A program made the translations under genes and the position numbers. The notes beneath the pieces are model-generated. The model was not told where the DNA came from, ran no database searches, and was given only the letters and a program-made list of their open reading frames with translations. DNA of 64,000 bases, from contig AP024096.1 of NCBI GenBank assembly GCA_015099395.1, forward strand, positions 8,411,485 through 8,475,484, given 5' to 3'. Within the stretch, counting starts at the first letter, position 1; each line of letters begins with the position of its first letter. This stretch comes from Ktedonobacteria bacterium brp13. Lineage in GTDB: Bacteria > Chloroflexota > Ktedonobacteria > Ktedonobacterales > Ktedonobacteraceae. Below, in pieces: positions 29,914-39,106 of the stretch.

Positions 29914-30381
29914 GGTTGTGTACCTTCCTTGTTTATTAATAATAAATCCAAGCTTTTATGATTACCACTTATTTAATACTATGTGGTTTTTATTGGACGA
30001 CGTCAAATCCACCCCTACAACGAGACCATCTGGAAAATGCATGCATGTGCTTGGCTCGGGTTATTTTCGTGGTCTGTTAATTATTGTGGCGGTGCGGTCC
30101 CTATCGCCCCTTTCTCAGTTTATGATCATCTTTTTGCAATCGTGCGGATACCCCTGCATGCATGCAGAGGGAGGAGCACGCCTCCCTACGAAGATCTTGA
30201 TTGAGTTGATTGAAGGCCAGGCCTGTTTCCGTGTTGTGGTATCCATGCATGACCTGGCGTCTATCTCCTTGCTCTGCTCAATTATAGCGCATTCTGTCAT
30301 CATGAGTCTATAGAATTGGAGGGTCTTCATTTCAGGTGTGATTGGTATTGTTCTGCCTGCTTTTGGTGACAGTGCTTATGC
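29914..30381. other. Intergenic region with two GC-rich hairpins
   Basis: No gene is supported here; the forward reading at 29918 has no ribosome site. Two adjacent inverted repeats at about 30150-30187 stand out, CCCCTGCATGCATGCAGAGG and GGGAGGAGCACGCCTCCC. The first contains the self-complementary CTGCATGCATGCAG. Neither ends in a T run. Confidence 0.45.
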
Positions 30382-31149
30382 TTATGCTTTCTTACTAACA
30401 ATGACCAGGCGGCTGTCGAGGGTTAATGGAGCTCCATTAAGGTCTCCATAGTACTCTTGGATTACAAAGCCAGCCTGTGTAAGCATCTGTACCATCTCAG
30501 TAAGCGTATAGATGCGTATTGATTGCTGGTACTCCGTGCGTTGTCCATCAGGTGTGATCAGGCTAATATGGACTTCGTTGCGACTATGGAGCAGATCAAT
30601 ATGGCGTTCTTCAAGAACGATTAACCCATCATCATAGCGGATAATACCGTGTGGTGAGGTATGCCGTAGGACACGCGGTTGATAAACGGTTTCGATGAGA
30701 AAGAGGCCGCCTGGTTTCAGTGTTTGGTAGACTTGACCTAGTACTTTTTGATCGGCTTCGTCATTGGGTAGGTAACCAAACGAGGTAAATATGTTGATGA
30801 CTGCATCAAACTCCTGCGTAAAAGGGAGCTGTTGCATGTCTCCTCGTTGCCAGCGTACCTGTACCTGCTCACTCTCAGCCTGCTGACGAGCTTTTTGTAG
30901 TAAGATTTCGCTGAGATCAAAGCCAGTCATAGCGTAGCCCTGACGTGCGAGTGGGATCGTATGGCGACCGTAGCCACAGCACAGATCAAGGAGTCTGCTC
31001 TCGGGTGGGAGTTGAAGTAACTGAAGTATATGTTTGATCTCTTGCTCAGTGTGGTCCTGTGGGAGAAAGGGTGCGTAGATACGAATGTAATCATTATTAA
31101 AAAAATCTACGTACCAGGGGGATCCCTGTTGTGATTCTTGTGCGCTCAT
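30382..31149 (-). CDS. Class I SAM-dependent methyltransferase
   Basis: Soluble methyltransferase, 255 residues. Seen: motif I LLDLCCGYGRHTIPLA at about residues 53-68, acidic end of beta-2 GFDLSE, motif II-like DMQQLPFTQEFDAVIN and post-motif LKPGGLFLIE. The N-terminal segment (WYVDFFNNDYIRIY) matches a small methyltransferase subgroup common in Firmicutes and Chloroflexota. The substrate is unknown. It is monocistronic. Confidence 0.85.
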   Translation of the reverse strand: MSAQESQQGSPWYVDFFNNDYIRIYAPFLPQDHTEQEIKHILQLLQLPPESRLLDLCCGYGRHTIPLARQGYAMTGFDLSEILLQKARQQAESEQVQVRWQRGDMQQLPFTQEFDAVINIFTSFGYLPNDEADQKVLGQVYQTLKPGGLFLIETVYQPRVLRHTSPHGIIRYDDGLIVLEERHIDLLHSRNEVHISLITPDGQRTEYQQSIRIYTLTEMVQMLTQAGFVIQEYYGDLNGAPLTLDSRLVIVSKKA

Positions 31150-31291
31150 GCCATCACCAGCCTTTACATATTTCGCATAGACATCTGCTTCCTATGAGAA
31201 TAAACGAGTGTCGCTGGCTTTTCAGGATGCTGGCACTGTGTCGTTGAGAAAGGAAAGTCTGGATGATGTATAGATTCGATTGTATACGTCT

Positions 31292-31588
31292 TCAAGCCTG
31301 CTGATCAATACGCATGCGTAGCCACCATGTACCGGCCTTACAGGCGAGCACTAGGTAGAATAGTGCCCAGGCTTCGGCTAATAGGCCATAGCTGGCTGCC
31401 ATTGCCAGACAGAACATGCAGACAAGTGCTGAGATCTGCTTGATATAGTGATTACGAGTCTGCCAGCGAAAACTTCTTTCGCGGCAGCCCCGGAAGTACC
31501 AGAAAACGCTGATCGCGAGTAATGCAAGCACAGCCAGACCGACCATACCAAAGATCGTGAACCAGAGAGTGAATATGTGCCTACTCAT
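31292..31588 (-). CDS. Small membrane protein, three predicted spans
   Basis: 98 residues with hydrophobic segments IFTLWFTIFGMVGLAVLALLAISVFW, ISALVCMFCLAMAASYGLL and WALFYLVLACKAGTWWL. No family recognised. Start at ATG 31588, after AAAAGG; an in-frame GTG three codons upstream abuts that site. Opposite in direction to the galactose genes. Confidence 0.6.
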   Translation of the reverse strand: MSRHIFTLWFTIFGMVGLAVLALLAISVFWYFRGCRERSFRWQTRNHYIKQISALVCMFCLAMAASYGLLAEAWALFYLVLACKAGTWWLRMRIDQQA

Positions 31589-31812
31589 GGACTGCACCTT
31601 TTATAAAAAACTGTACAGCAAACTGTGGCAAACTTGTTCTAAGAAATTATAACATGATGGGGCGCAAGTGATGTATACTTTGTAAACGGATGAGAACGTG
31701 GTCTGCGTAATTGCACTGGCTTAATAGGTGAGGAGAAGGCACTTTTCGCTGTGTAATTGTGATCTGTTCTTCATAGAAATTGCATCCAATTTGCGTTACA
31801 GAGGAGTGTAAT

Positions 31813-32367
31813 GTGTTAGCGGAAGAGTTCGTTGTAGTGGATGGCGCATCGCCTTTATGGGCTACTGCTCGACCATTATTAGATGCCGCATTGCTGCTAG
31901 AGCAGCAAGATGACTCGCATGTATGGCATGGATGGACGAAAAGACAGATCGTTGCATTTTTGCAGCGTTTACCAACACACTGTTCTTTGTTAGTGGGTGT
32001 CTGGCAAGAAGAAGGACAGGCTCAGTCAGAGACGGTGAAGTTGGGGTGTGTCTGTGAAGTTAAGGATGGTGAAGTGTGTTCTCTACGCACGTTTGCCGCT
32101 CTTGATGATGGCACCTTACCTCCAGTAGAACAATTAGAACCCGGGTACCAGCACGCATTGGATATCATGCGTGTAGTCAGGAGGCAAGCAGCTCCTGTCG
32201 CCTGGGCTTTATTTACAGATAAGAGAACCTGGGATGAATGGCTGTTTGCTGAAGGGGCAGATGGACATGCAATCGATAAAGGTGAACTGCTTGCAGAGCT
32301 GGCTCATCAAGGACGTTGTGTTTTGATGGGCAGCCAAACAGCAAAGCATCCACATCATCACGCTTAG
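31813..32367 (+). CDS. Hypothetical protein upstream of galT
   Basis: About 184 residues; the GTG at 31813 follows GAGGAG (31801-31806) at a good distance, so I prefer it to the upstream TTG at 31780. No family recognised. Predicted soluble, acidic, with an LVGVWQEEG beta-like segment, a CVCEV cysteine pair and a His-rich end (KHPHHHA). It lies 25 bases before galT in the same direction, so it probably shares the operon, which hints at a link to galactose or nucleotide-sugar metabolism. Confidence 0.65.
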   Translation: MLAEEFVVVDGASPLWATARPLLDAALLLEQQDDSHVWHGWTKRQIVAFLQRLPTHCSLLVGVWQEEGQAQSETVKLGCVCEVKDGEVCSLRTFAALDDGTLPPVEQLEPGYQHALDIMRVVRRQAAPVAWALFTDKRTWDEWLFAEGADGHAIDKGELLAELAHQGRCVLMGSQTAKHPHHHA

Positions 32368-32392
32368 ATATAAAGAGGTAAGAACGAAGACT

Positions 32393-33313
32393 ATGCAAGA
32401 AGAATATACAACACCGTTGGTGTGGAATCCTATTCTGAGGCAACACCTGGTGAATGCGGCGCATCGTATGAATCGACGCGAAGGCACGACCGAGTGTCCG
32501 TTCTGTGCTGACGTTAAAAACGGTCTTGTTGAAGAGGGGAAGCAGGTCTGGTTGCATCCTAATGATTTCCCCCCCTTGCAACCTCCTGTTGGTGAAGCCT
32601 ATGTAGTTATTTATAATCGTGATCATAATAAGACCTTTACGCAGTTGACAGTGGATGAAGTTTTTGAGGTGACCAGGTTATGGCGCAGCCTTTACAACGA
32701 TCTATCAACGCGCTATAGCACGGTGATGACCTTTGAAAATAGTGGTACCTCTATTGGTCAGACTCAGTTCCATCCACATGGTCAGACATACGGTATTTCA
32801 ATAATTCCGTCCTACCTGGAGCGTGAGTTAGAGACAGTGATCCTGGAAGATGAGGCTGGCAATGGTTGTCCATTCTGTCAGGTTCAGTGTGAATTGAGTG
32901 GGAGTGAGCAAGAGGTCGATCAGAATGAGCACTGGCAGGCGTTTCTGCCACCATATGTACGTTATCCATATGAGACACACCTGTATCCCCGTCGTCATGT
33001 TGCCAATATTGGTGATATGAGTGATGAGGAACTGCGCGACCTTGCAGCATTACTGCTTAATGTCATTCGTGGCTATAATGCTCTGTCCGATGGTGAGATG
33101 GCACCGATGCCATACCTTTTGGGTCTGCACCAACTGGCTGATGAGCGTTTTCATTTCCATGTTGAGATCCTGGCGATTGGCCGTGCTCCAGGCAAGTTGA
33201 AGTATGCCGCATCTTCAGAATCAATCTGGGGACAGTGGACGAACGACTCCTCACCTGTACAGAAGGCTCAAGAGTTACACTCAGCCATAGAAAAAATGAA
33301 AAAGGGACAGTAG
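32393..33313 (+). CDS. galT: Galactose-1-phosphate uridylyltransferase
   Basis: Leloir pathway enzyme exchanging UMP between UDP-glucose and galactose-1-phosphate. Seen: CPFC metal knuckle at residues 35-38, ENSGTSIGQTQFHPHGQTYG with the HPHGQ active site (nucleophile His129), a second CPFC at 159-162, and FHFHVEILA near the C-terminus. The two-domain HIT fold is complete; 306 residues is near the 320-350 norm. One base separates its stop from galK, so the two are translationally linked. No galE or galM is in the window. Confidence 0.95.
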   Translation: MQEEYTTPLVWNPILRQHLVNAAHRMNRREGTTECPFCADVKNGLVEEGKQVWLHPNDFPPLQPPVGEAYVVIYNRDHNKTFTQLTVDEVFEVTRLWRSLYNDLSTRYSTVMTFENSGTSIGQTQFHPHGQTYGISIIPSYLERELETVILEDEAGNGCPFCQVQCELSGSEQEVDQNEHWQAFLPPYVRYPYETHLYPRRHVANIGDMSDEELRDLAALLLNVIRGYNALSDGEMAPMPYLLGLHQLADERFHFHVEILAIGRAPGKLKYAASSESIWGQWTNDSSPVQKAQELHSAIEKMKKGQ

Positions 33314-33314
33314 A

Positions 33315-34592
33315 ATGACTACGAAGTTTTTGCCCCCTGTGCAAGAGGCTTTGGAGAAGTTTCCTCAGGTATTTCAAAATGACGGAAAGACCACGTATGC
33401 TGGTCCGCTTGGCGCTGCCTGGGCACCCGGGCGTGTAAACATCATTGGCGAGCATACAGACTACAACGATGGCTACGTACTACCGCTCGCTGTTGATCGT
33501 GTCTCTGCGTTCGCTGGTCGTACACGTGCTGATAACACCATACGTCTCTGGTCAACACACTTCACCGAGTACGAACAGTTCACACTTGAAGGACTTCCTG
33601 AGAACTTTGATAAGCAGCGTGAGAGCCTGCCAGGTTGGGCACGTTACGTCCTTGGTGTGGCGGCTGAACTGGTGCGCACGGGTGTAAAATTGAAGGGTTT
33701 CGATGCCGTTGTGAGCGGTGATGTACCCCTGGGTGGTGGTATGAGCTCTTCTGCAGCACTTGAGGTTGCGACAGCGGAGGCGTTCGCATACTTCTCGCAA
33801 TGCGGTTTTACTATCGGTGCTGAGAACGCAACATTTACACCGTTGAAAGTTGCTGCTCTCTGTCAGGAAGCAGAGCATAAAGCTTCGGGTTTGCACTCAG
33901 GTATCCTGGATCAGGCTGCATCTGTATTAGGACAACCTGGCAAAGCTGTCTTGCTGGACTGCCGTTCCATGGAGTATCACTACTTCCCCTTTGCTTTTCC
34001 TGATGTCTCAGTGGTGGTCATCGATACTGGTGTTCGCCGTGAGCTAGCGGCTTCTGCATACAATGAGCGCCGTTCTCAATGCGAAGAGGCGACTGCCCGT
34101 ATTCGAGAATTGTTTTTGAAAGATGAGCCAGAGAATAAAGAGGCGCGTGATATTAAATCCCTGCGCGATATTATGCCTGAGCTTTATGCCCGTTATAAGG
34201 CTCAGTTGCCGCAGGTTTTACAGCAACGCGCTGGTTATATAATTGCTGAGAATGAGCGTGTACTGAAGACTGTTGAGCTGTTGAAGGCTAATGATATTGA
34301 GGCAATTGGACAAATTCTCTGGCAGGGCCATGCTGGCCTCTGCCATGAGTACGAGGTCAGTTGCGTTGAACTTGATACCCTGGTGGATATCGCTCATAAG
34401 GTGCCCGGTGTGCTGGGGGCACGTATGTTAGGTGGCGGCTTTGGTGGTTGTACCATCAATCTGGTACGTACTGATGCCGTCGATGCTCTACGTGAAGCTG
34501 TCGAACAGCAATACTTTGAGCGTACGGGTCTCAATGCGATTATCGATATTTGTCGGGCTGCTGGTGGTCCAGGCCATGCTGACGTCGAATAA
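33315..34592 (+). CDS. galK: Galactokinase
   Basis: GHMP kinase phosphorylating galactose at C1. Seen: the galactokinase signature GRVNIIGEHTDYNDGYVLP near residues 37-55, the ATP-binding GGGMSSSAALEVA near 138-150 and the third motif GARMLGGGFGGCTINL near the C-terminus. The 425 residues are full length. With galT it completes galactose entry up to UDP-galactose, given an epimerase elsewhere. Followed by a strong terminator. Confidence 0.96.
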   Translation: MTTKFLPPVQEALEKFPQVFQNDGKTTYAGPLGAAWAPGRVNIIGEHTDYNDGYVLPLAVDRVSAFAGRTRADNTIRLWSTHFTEYEQFTLEGLPENFDKQRESLPGWARYVLGVAAELVRTGVKLKGFDAVVSGDVPLGGGMSSSAALEVATAEAFAYFSQCGFTIGAENATFTPLKVAALCQEAEHKASGLHSGILDQAASVLGQPGKAVLLDCRSMEYHYFPFAFPDVSVVVIDTGVRRELAASAYNERRSQCEEATARIRELFLKDEPENKEARDIKSLRDIMPELYARYKAQLPQVLQQRAGYIIAENERVLKTVELLKANDIEAIGQILWQGHAGLCHEYEVSCVELDTLVDIAHKVPGVLGARMLGGGFGGCTINLVRTDAVDALREAVEQQYFERTGLNAIIDICRAAGGPGHADVE

Positions 34593-34672
34593 CATCATTA
34601 AAAATTTTGCATGTTACGTAATAGTCCCCTTTGTAGATAAACCTGGTTGTCCTGGGTGGCTATTGCGATGCA

Positions 34673-34712
34673 AGGAGGGTGAGAGGAGCTAGCTCCTCCT
34701 GCCCGCCTTTTT
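34673..34712 (+). terminator. Terminator downstream of galK
   Basis: Palindrome GAGGAGCTAGCTCCTC flanked by GGAGGG / GCCCGCC and ending in a TTTTT run. It lies between convergent galK and the pseudokinase gene and may act on both. Confidence 0.85.
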
Positions 34713-34740
34713 GTATCTGCGTATAAAACTTTGCGAGCTT

Positions 34741-36237
34741 TTAAGAGAGGATCTGTTGTCTGGCCATGCTGGCCTGCGCGTGTGGCTGAGCATAATGAGC
34801 ATAATAGAACGTAATTGTATAGACGCCAATGTAGATCTGATCACCGTTAGCAAGTTGATGCCCTTCTCCTTCGGTGAGTTGCGTTGTATTGACTTTGACA
34901 CCATGTGTGCTGCGCTGATCATAGATGAGATAGTGTTGCTGCTGGCGGAGAATGAGTGCATGATGACGTGAGATAAGCTCGTCATGATCGAGGAGCACAT
35001 TGCTATCACCTGAATGTCCCACTGTGGTGGTTATCTGTGTGAGGTGATAAATTGCAGATTCATGTTGGTACGGTGAGGTGATGACCAGATATGCATCCAT
35101 TGCCTGCAGAGGCGCTGACGATACGACAGCAAGAGGTTCTGTTGTCTTTTGTTGTGTATCGGTGACTGCTTCACTGCTGAGGATGGTCTCTGTGGGTAGT
35201 GCATCTGATATCCGTTCTGAGGAAAGCATCTCTGGTTGATGCTCTTGAGGTGCTATGAGTGTGTCAGAGAGCGTTTCTGCGGGGTGTGTAGCTGTCGAAG
35301 AACGTTGGTCAGGCGTGATAGCCTGTGTCCGGCTTTGTAGCGTCTCCTGTATTGGGTCAGGACGTTGCGATGGTTGAGGCTGAAGCGTGATAGGTGGCAT
35401 GTGTGTGAGCATCAGTGCTAACTCGTGCGCAAAATTGTCCATTGATGGATAGCGTTCTCCAGGGGTCGGGTGCAGCCCTTTCAGTATAAGTTGCTCTTGT
35501 TCAGGATTGATTTTAGGATTGAACATATGGAGGGCGGGAAAATCTTCCTGTTGCTTGCTCTGCTGAATCTTTTCGACGGAACCTTGAAATGGGAGGTGCC
35601 CGGTGATCCAGAAGTAAAGTAGGACTGCCAGTGCGTATTGATCACTGGCAGGGCCCTGTTGCTGCTGAAATTGTTCAGGTGCAGCGGTTGTTGGAAGAAG
35701 TGTGTTTATCGGTTGCCCATATTGGCGGACGAAAGAAGCAAGCTTGATATCGGTGAGCACAAGAGCAGCGATCTCCTCAGTACATGGTGCATGTGTAATG
35801 AGAATATTTGATAATGTGAGTGAGCCGTGTATGTAGCCGTTGCTATGGATATATGCGAGAACGCGTGCAATCTGCAGAGCGTAAGTGAATGCTGTAGGAA
35901 TGGGCAACGGCGTTTGAAACCAGCGACGGCCTTCTGAGCTTAAGAGTGATCCATAAGTGGTAAATGGACGGACAACAAAGAGTTGCCCATGTACCTCTCC
36001 ATAATTAAGCAGTGGTGAGAGCAGAGGATGTGAGAGTCCGCTTATGACCTGTGTATCGCGAAAAAATTGTCGGCGTGCCTGGTCAGGTAATGGTGCCCAT
36101 GGATGAATAAGCTTAAGCATGACCGGGTGCTTTTGTCGACTGTCTTCGGCCTGATAACTTATACCTGCGACACCGCTACCGAGAGTGCGCAGAATTCGAT
36201 ATCTTTCAAATTTCTGACCTTGCTCTAGCGTGTACAT
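34741..36237 (-). CDS. Pseudokinase-FHA fusion protein
   Basis: 498-residue protein with a kinase-fold N-terminus and a C-terminal forkhead-associated domain. Seen: glycine loop LGSGVAGISYQAE, Lys42 (MLKLIHP), but the catalytic loop reads IHGSLTLSNIL: the HRD Arg and catalytic Asp are replaced by Gly138 and Ser139, while Asn144 remains. DFG is DIK. This predicts no phosphotransfer. A Pro/Gln/Thr-rich linker (about 270-390) follows, then FHA motifs SRHHALIL, STHGVKVN and GDQIYIGV, which bind phosphothreonine. It probably scaffolds or senses phosphorylated partners, such as those of the active kinases at 1-1433 and 25574. Convergent with galK. Confidence 0.88.
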   Translation of the reverse strand: MYTLEQGQKFERYRILRTLGSGVAGISYQAEDSRQKHPVMLKLIHPWAPLPDQARRQFFRDTQVISGLSHPLLSPLLNYGEVHGQLFVVRPFTTYGSLLSSEGRRWFQTPLPIPTAFTYALQIARVLAYIHSNGYIHGSLTLSNILITHAPCTEEIAALVLTDIKLASFVRQYGQPINTLLPTTAAPEQFQQQQGPASDQYALAVLLYFWITGHLPFQGSVEKIQQSKQQEDFPALHMFNPKINPEQEQLILKGLHPTPGERYPSMDNFAHELALMLTHMPPITLQPQPSQRPDPIQETLQSRTQAITPDQRSSTATHPAETLSDTLIAPQEHQPEMLSSERISDALPTETILSSEAVTDTQQKTTEPLAVVSSAPLQAMDAYLVITSPYQHESAIYHLTQITTTVGHSGDSNVLLDHDELISRHHALILRQQQHYLIYDQRSTHGVKVNTTQLTEGEGHQLANGDQIYIGVYTITFYYAHYAQPHAQASMARQQILS

Positions 36238-36415
36238 GCGCTAACCTCGTTCTGTATCAAAACATGCTTCTGTCGCGTGCTATTGTAACATATAGATCTA
36301 TTTATTTGATAGTGAAAAACCATAGAAAAATGGATATATTTTTATGACTGTAGATTCGGACTTGCTTTGTGTTTAGACGTGACTTTTGGGTGTGCGGGAA
36401 GAGTGTGCTACATTA

Positions 36416-37111
36416 TTATCTGACCTTATGCTGATGACGTTTCTTATAGACTATAAAGCCGATAATTGCACCCAATACAATGATAGCAGATAGGACGTAG
36501 GTGAAATTACTGGCCAGGTGTTCAACTTGAGTAAAGTTACTGTGAAAGAAGAGCCCTGCATAATATCCAATAAGCCCGAAGAGGGTTGCCCAGATAATAC
36601 CTCCTGCGGCGTTATACAGCAGGAATCGTTGCCAGGGCATCTGGTTGACTCCGGCCAGGAATGCGGCCCAGGCACGCAAAATGGCGACAAAACGCCCAAG
36701 GAAGACCGTTTTATCTCCGTGATTTTTAAAAAACTGTTCTGATTTCTCCATGCGGCCATTGCGCAGAAAAAAGATACGATCACGATATTTTTCTACCAAT
36801 GCTTTTCCACTTGTCCGGCCTATCGTAAAGCCGAGATTGTCACCTACAATGGCACCAACGGCTGCGCAAGCGATCACGATAGTTATATTCAATTGATTAT
36901 CAATTGCGGCGTAAAAGGCAGCGAGCAACAGCATCGTCTCACCAGGAAATGGGATCCCGGTGCTTTCCAACATGACGAAGAGAACAACGGCAGGATAGCC
37001 GAAGGTATGAAGTGCGGTTTGCAGAAATGGTAGAAGCTGAAAAGACACCACCTGTTTGGGTGCCATAGAGAGCACCTGAGCGAAAACAAAGAGCTTGCCT
37101 GGGAACAACAT
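36416..37111 (-). CDS. DedA-family membrane protein
   Basis: VTT/DedA-domain integral membrane protein, a family implicated in lipid (undecaprenyl phosphate or phosphatidylethanolamine) scrambling. Seen: E/G pattern FVMLESTGIPFPGETMLLLAAF, GAIVGDNLGFTIGR, and the conserved FLGRFVAILRAWAAFLAGVNQMPW motif, with several membrane spans and a basic tail (YKKRHQHKVR). 231 residues is typical. AGAGG precedes the ATG by nine bases. The end of a TnpB-type relic lies just upstream. Confidence 0.93.
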   Translation of the reverse strand: MLFPGKLFVFAQVLSMAPKQVVSFQLLPFLQTALHTFGYPAVVLFVMLESTGIPFPGETMLLLAAFYAAIDNQLNITIVIACAAVGAIVGDNLGFTIGRTSGKALVEKYRDRIFFLRNGRMEKSEQFFKNHGDKTVFLGRFVAILRAWAAFLAGVNQMPWQRFLLYNAAGGIIWATLFGLIGYYAGLFFHSNFTQVEHLASNFTYVLSAIIVLGAIIGFIVYKKRHQHKVR

Positions 37112-37165
37112 CCTTCTTTACCTCTCTTTCTTCTTTTTAACACGTCTACTATGGTTAACTCGATC

Positions 37166-37330
37166 CAGTGAACGACCACTGAGTTGAAGACTCAGTGGCT
37201 TCGCAAGAAGCATACGTTCACCAGACTCATTTCCAGAAATGGGAATACCGTATTGAAGTGTCGGGTGCACATGCTTTAGGATAAGGTAGATAGGTACCCA
37301 TACGTTGACAGATCACAAAGTTCCTGCCTA
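37166..37330 (-). mobile_element. IS200/IS605 (TnpB-type) element relic, copy 3
   Basis: On the minus strand the region reads through HPTLQYGIPISGNESGER and MLLAKPLSLQLSGRS; the tail shares xxxISxxESGExxLLxKPLSLQ with the tail in copy 1. The coding ends in the hairpin GCCACTGAGTCTTCAACTCA at 37181-37200 and GTTCACTG as at 10424 and 24113. Only the last 45 or so codons survive. The remainder of the 37112-37500 gap shows no gene. Confidence 0.6.
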
Positions 37331-37500
37331 TACTGGCGACACAAACGTACTTGTAGACGCCATGGTACCTCCTGGTATCGTTGTGACGCTTTCTCTACTG
37401 AAACGTCCCTAATCTAGGGTGAAAAATGCTCGAGCTTTTTATTGGTGTGTTGAGTAGTGGTGATCTCTCAAGAAATATCGCAGTAAAGTAGGATTTGCTG

Positions 37501-38994
37501 ATGATCGCATATCGTTTGAAATCGAAACGTATATCGTGGATTGACATTGTTTTTGTCCTGATGATGGCAGGTATTCTCTATTATGGTGCCTCGTGGCAGT
37601 TCTTTTCTGGGAACGATGACGTTGCACGTTATCAGTGTTATACGCAGGAGTTCTTGCATGGCCGGAATTCTCTAGGTTCTCTTGGTTCCAGCAACTGTCA
37701 TTTCTTGATCAATCCCGATCCCAGTATTGTACCGATGACGCAGACAGAATTGGTGAACTCTTTAAAGTCAGCACACGTGCCAGCATTTATTGTGAACTAT
37801 GTGAATACGCAGTCTCGTGATCAACGTTTTCATGCGTTGCCATATGAGTACCCAATGCTTACGCTTATTCCCTTTACTCTTGCAATGCTTGTTGTGCCTG
37901 CCTCTCTTTTCCAGATCTCATTTGCTCTTTTAATGGTATTGTTGGCTGCGGTGGTCTATTTTGTCTTGCTTCGTTGGAGATCAAGAGGGACAGCGGTAGC
38001 TTATGCTATCTTGCTGGTAGCTGGTGGTTGGGGAACCGTGGCCGGGCGTTTTGATCTGATTCCTTCTGCACTGACGCTGATTGCTGTTATTCTGGGCGAC
38101 CGTAAACGTTGGAACTGGGCGTTTGCTTTTTTGGCTCTGGCTGTACTCTATAAATATTATCCAGTAGTCTTGCTCATTCCATTCCTGGTAGTGCAGTTGC
38201 GTGATTCAGAATTCGCCTGGAAGTCATGGAAGCGCTGGCAGCCACTGGGAATCTTTGTGCTGTTCTCTGTAGTTGTAATGGGTATCTCGCTATTGTTGAG
38301 TGTGCAGGGAACGATCTCTCCGTTCCTCTATCTAGGAAATCGTCCTATTCAAGTTGAGTCATTAGCTGCTGTTTTCGCGTGGCTTAATACTACACTGTTC
38401 TCACACACGGCTCAATATGCATACACATTTGGTTCGCTAAATATAGAGGCTCCAGGCGCTAGTATTTTTTCGACGGTGACAACGCTGCTGGAATTAGTGG
38501 GTGTCCTTTATGTCTTCTGGCTGCTTTGGCGGCGCAAACTAGATTTGGCTGCATGTTGTTTGCTCATCTTGCTCCTCATTATTGTGACTGGCAAGGTGTT
38601 TAGTCCACAGTACTTGATCTGGGTCATTCCATTGGTCGCTTATGTTGGTGCTAATAAACGTAGTTGGGTTGCCCTCTGGTTCATTATTGGCACTTGTACC
38701 ATGATAATCTATCCGTTTTTGTATACTCGTATCCATAATATAGTAGTGATACCGACTATATGGAGTTTTTTCCCATTAGTAACCTTACGTAACTTTCTAT
38801 TGGCAGGTTTTACCGTCTACCTGCTCTATAGAGCAACTCGCTATACTCTTACAAAAGTTGTTCTAGAAGATAGCTTGATCCCTGTGGAATATGCAACTCC
38901 GGTGGAGAACTCAAGCATAATAGAATACCCGACTCCAGTGGAGAGCTCAATTCCAGTAGAAGGTTCGAGCTCAGTTGAACGTTTAGAAGAGTAA
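37501..38994 (+). CDS. GT87-like (DUF2029) membrane glycosyltransferase
   Basis: Polytopic membrane protein with about ten hydrophobic spans. The N-terminal loop contains FFSGNDDVARYQCY, resembling the first-loop acidic motif of GT-C transferases; GRFDLIPSALTL and LYKYYPVVLLIPFL match DUF2029 proteins, relatives of the alpha-mannosyltransferases that use polyprenyl-phosphate mannose. The C-terminal tail (PVEYATPVENSSIIEYPTPV...) is a tandem of degenerate VE-x-S/T-x-PVE repeats, cytoplasmic or extracytoplasmic. ATG 37501 follows AGTAGGA by eight bases. Confidence 0.75.
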   Translation: MIAYRLKSKRISWIDIVFVLMMAGILYYGASWQFFSGNDDVARYQCYTQEFLHGRNSLGSLGSSNCHFLINPDPSIVPMTQTELVNSLKSAHVPAFIVNYVNTQSRDQRFHALPYEYPMLTLIPFTLAMLVVPASLFQISFALLMVLLAAVVYFVLLRWRSRGTAVAYAILLVAGGWGTVAGRFDLIPSALTLIAVILGDRKRWNWAFAFLALAVLYKYYPVVLLIPFLVVQLRDSEFAWKSWKRWQPLGIFVLFSVVVMGISLLLSVQGTISPFLYLGNRPIQVESLAAVFAWLNTTLFSHTAQYAYTFGSLNIEAPGASIFSTVTTLLELVGVLYVFWLLWRRKLDLAACCLLILLLIIVTGKVFSPQYLIWVIPLVAYVGANKRSWVALWFIIGTCTMIIYPFLYTRIHNIVVIPTIWSFFPLVTLRNFLLAGFTVYLLYRATRYTLTKVVLEDSLIPVEYATPVENSSIIEYPTPVESSIPVEGSSSVERLEE

Positions 38995-39040
38995 TGTTTC
39001 TCTCAGCGTACTGACTCCGTACAGAAATAGCATTCCTCGT

Positions 39041-39090
39041 ACAGGAAAAAATGTATCCTTCACTTTTATGAAGAATGCATTTTTTCCTGT
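39041..39090. terminator. Bidirectional terminator
   Basis: Inverted repeat ACAGGAAAAAATG / CATTTTTTCCTGT between convergent genes (plus at left, minus at right). Its A-run on one side and T-run on the other make it suitable in both directions. Confidence 0.8.
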
Positions 39091-39106
39091 CACATATTTT
39101 GAAGGA

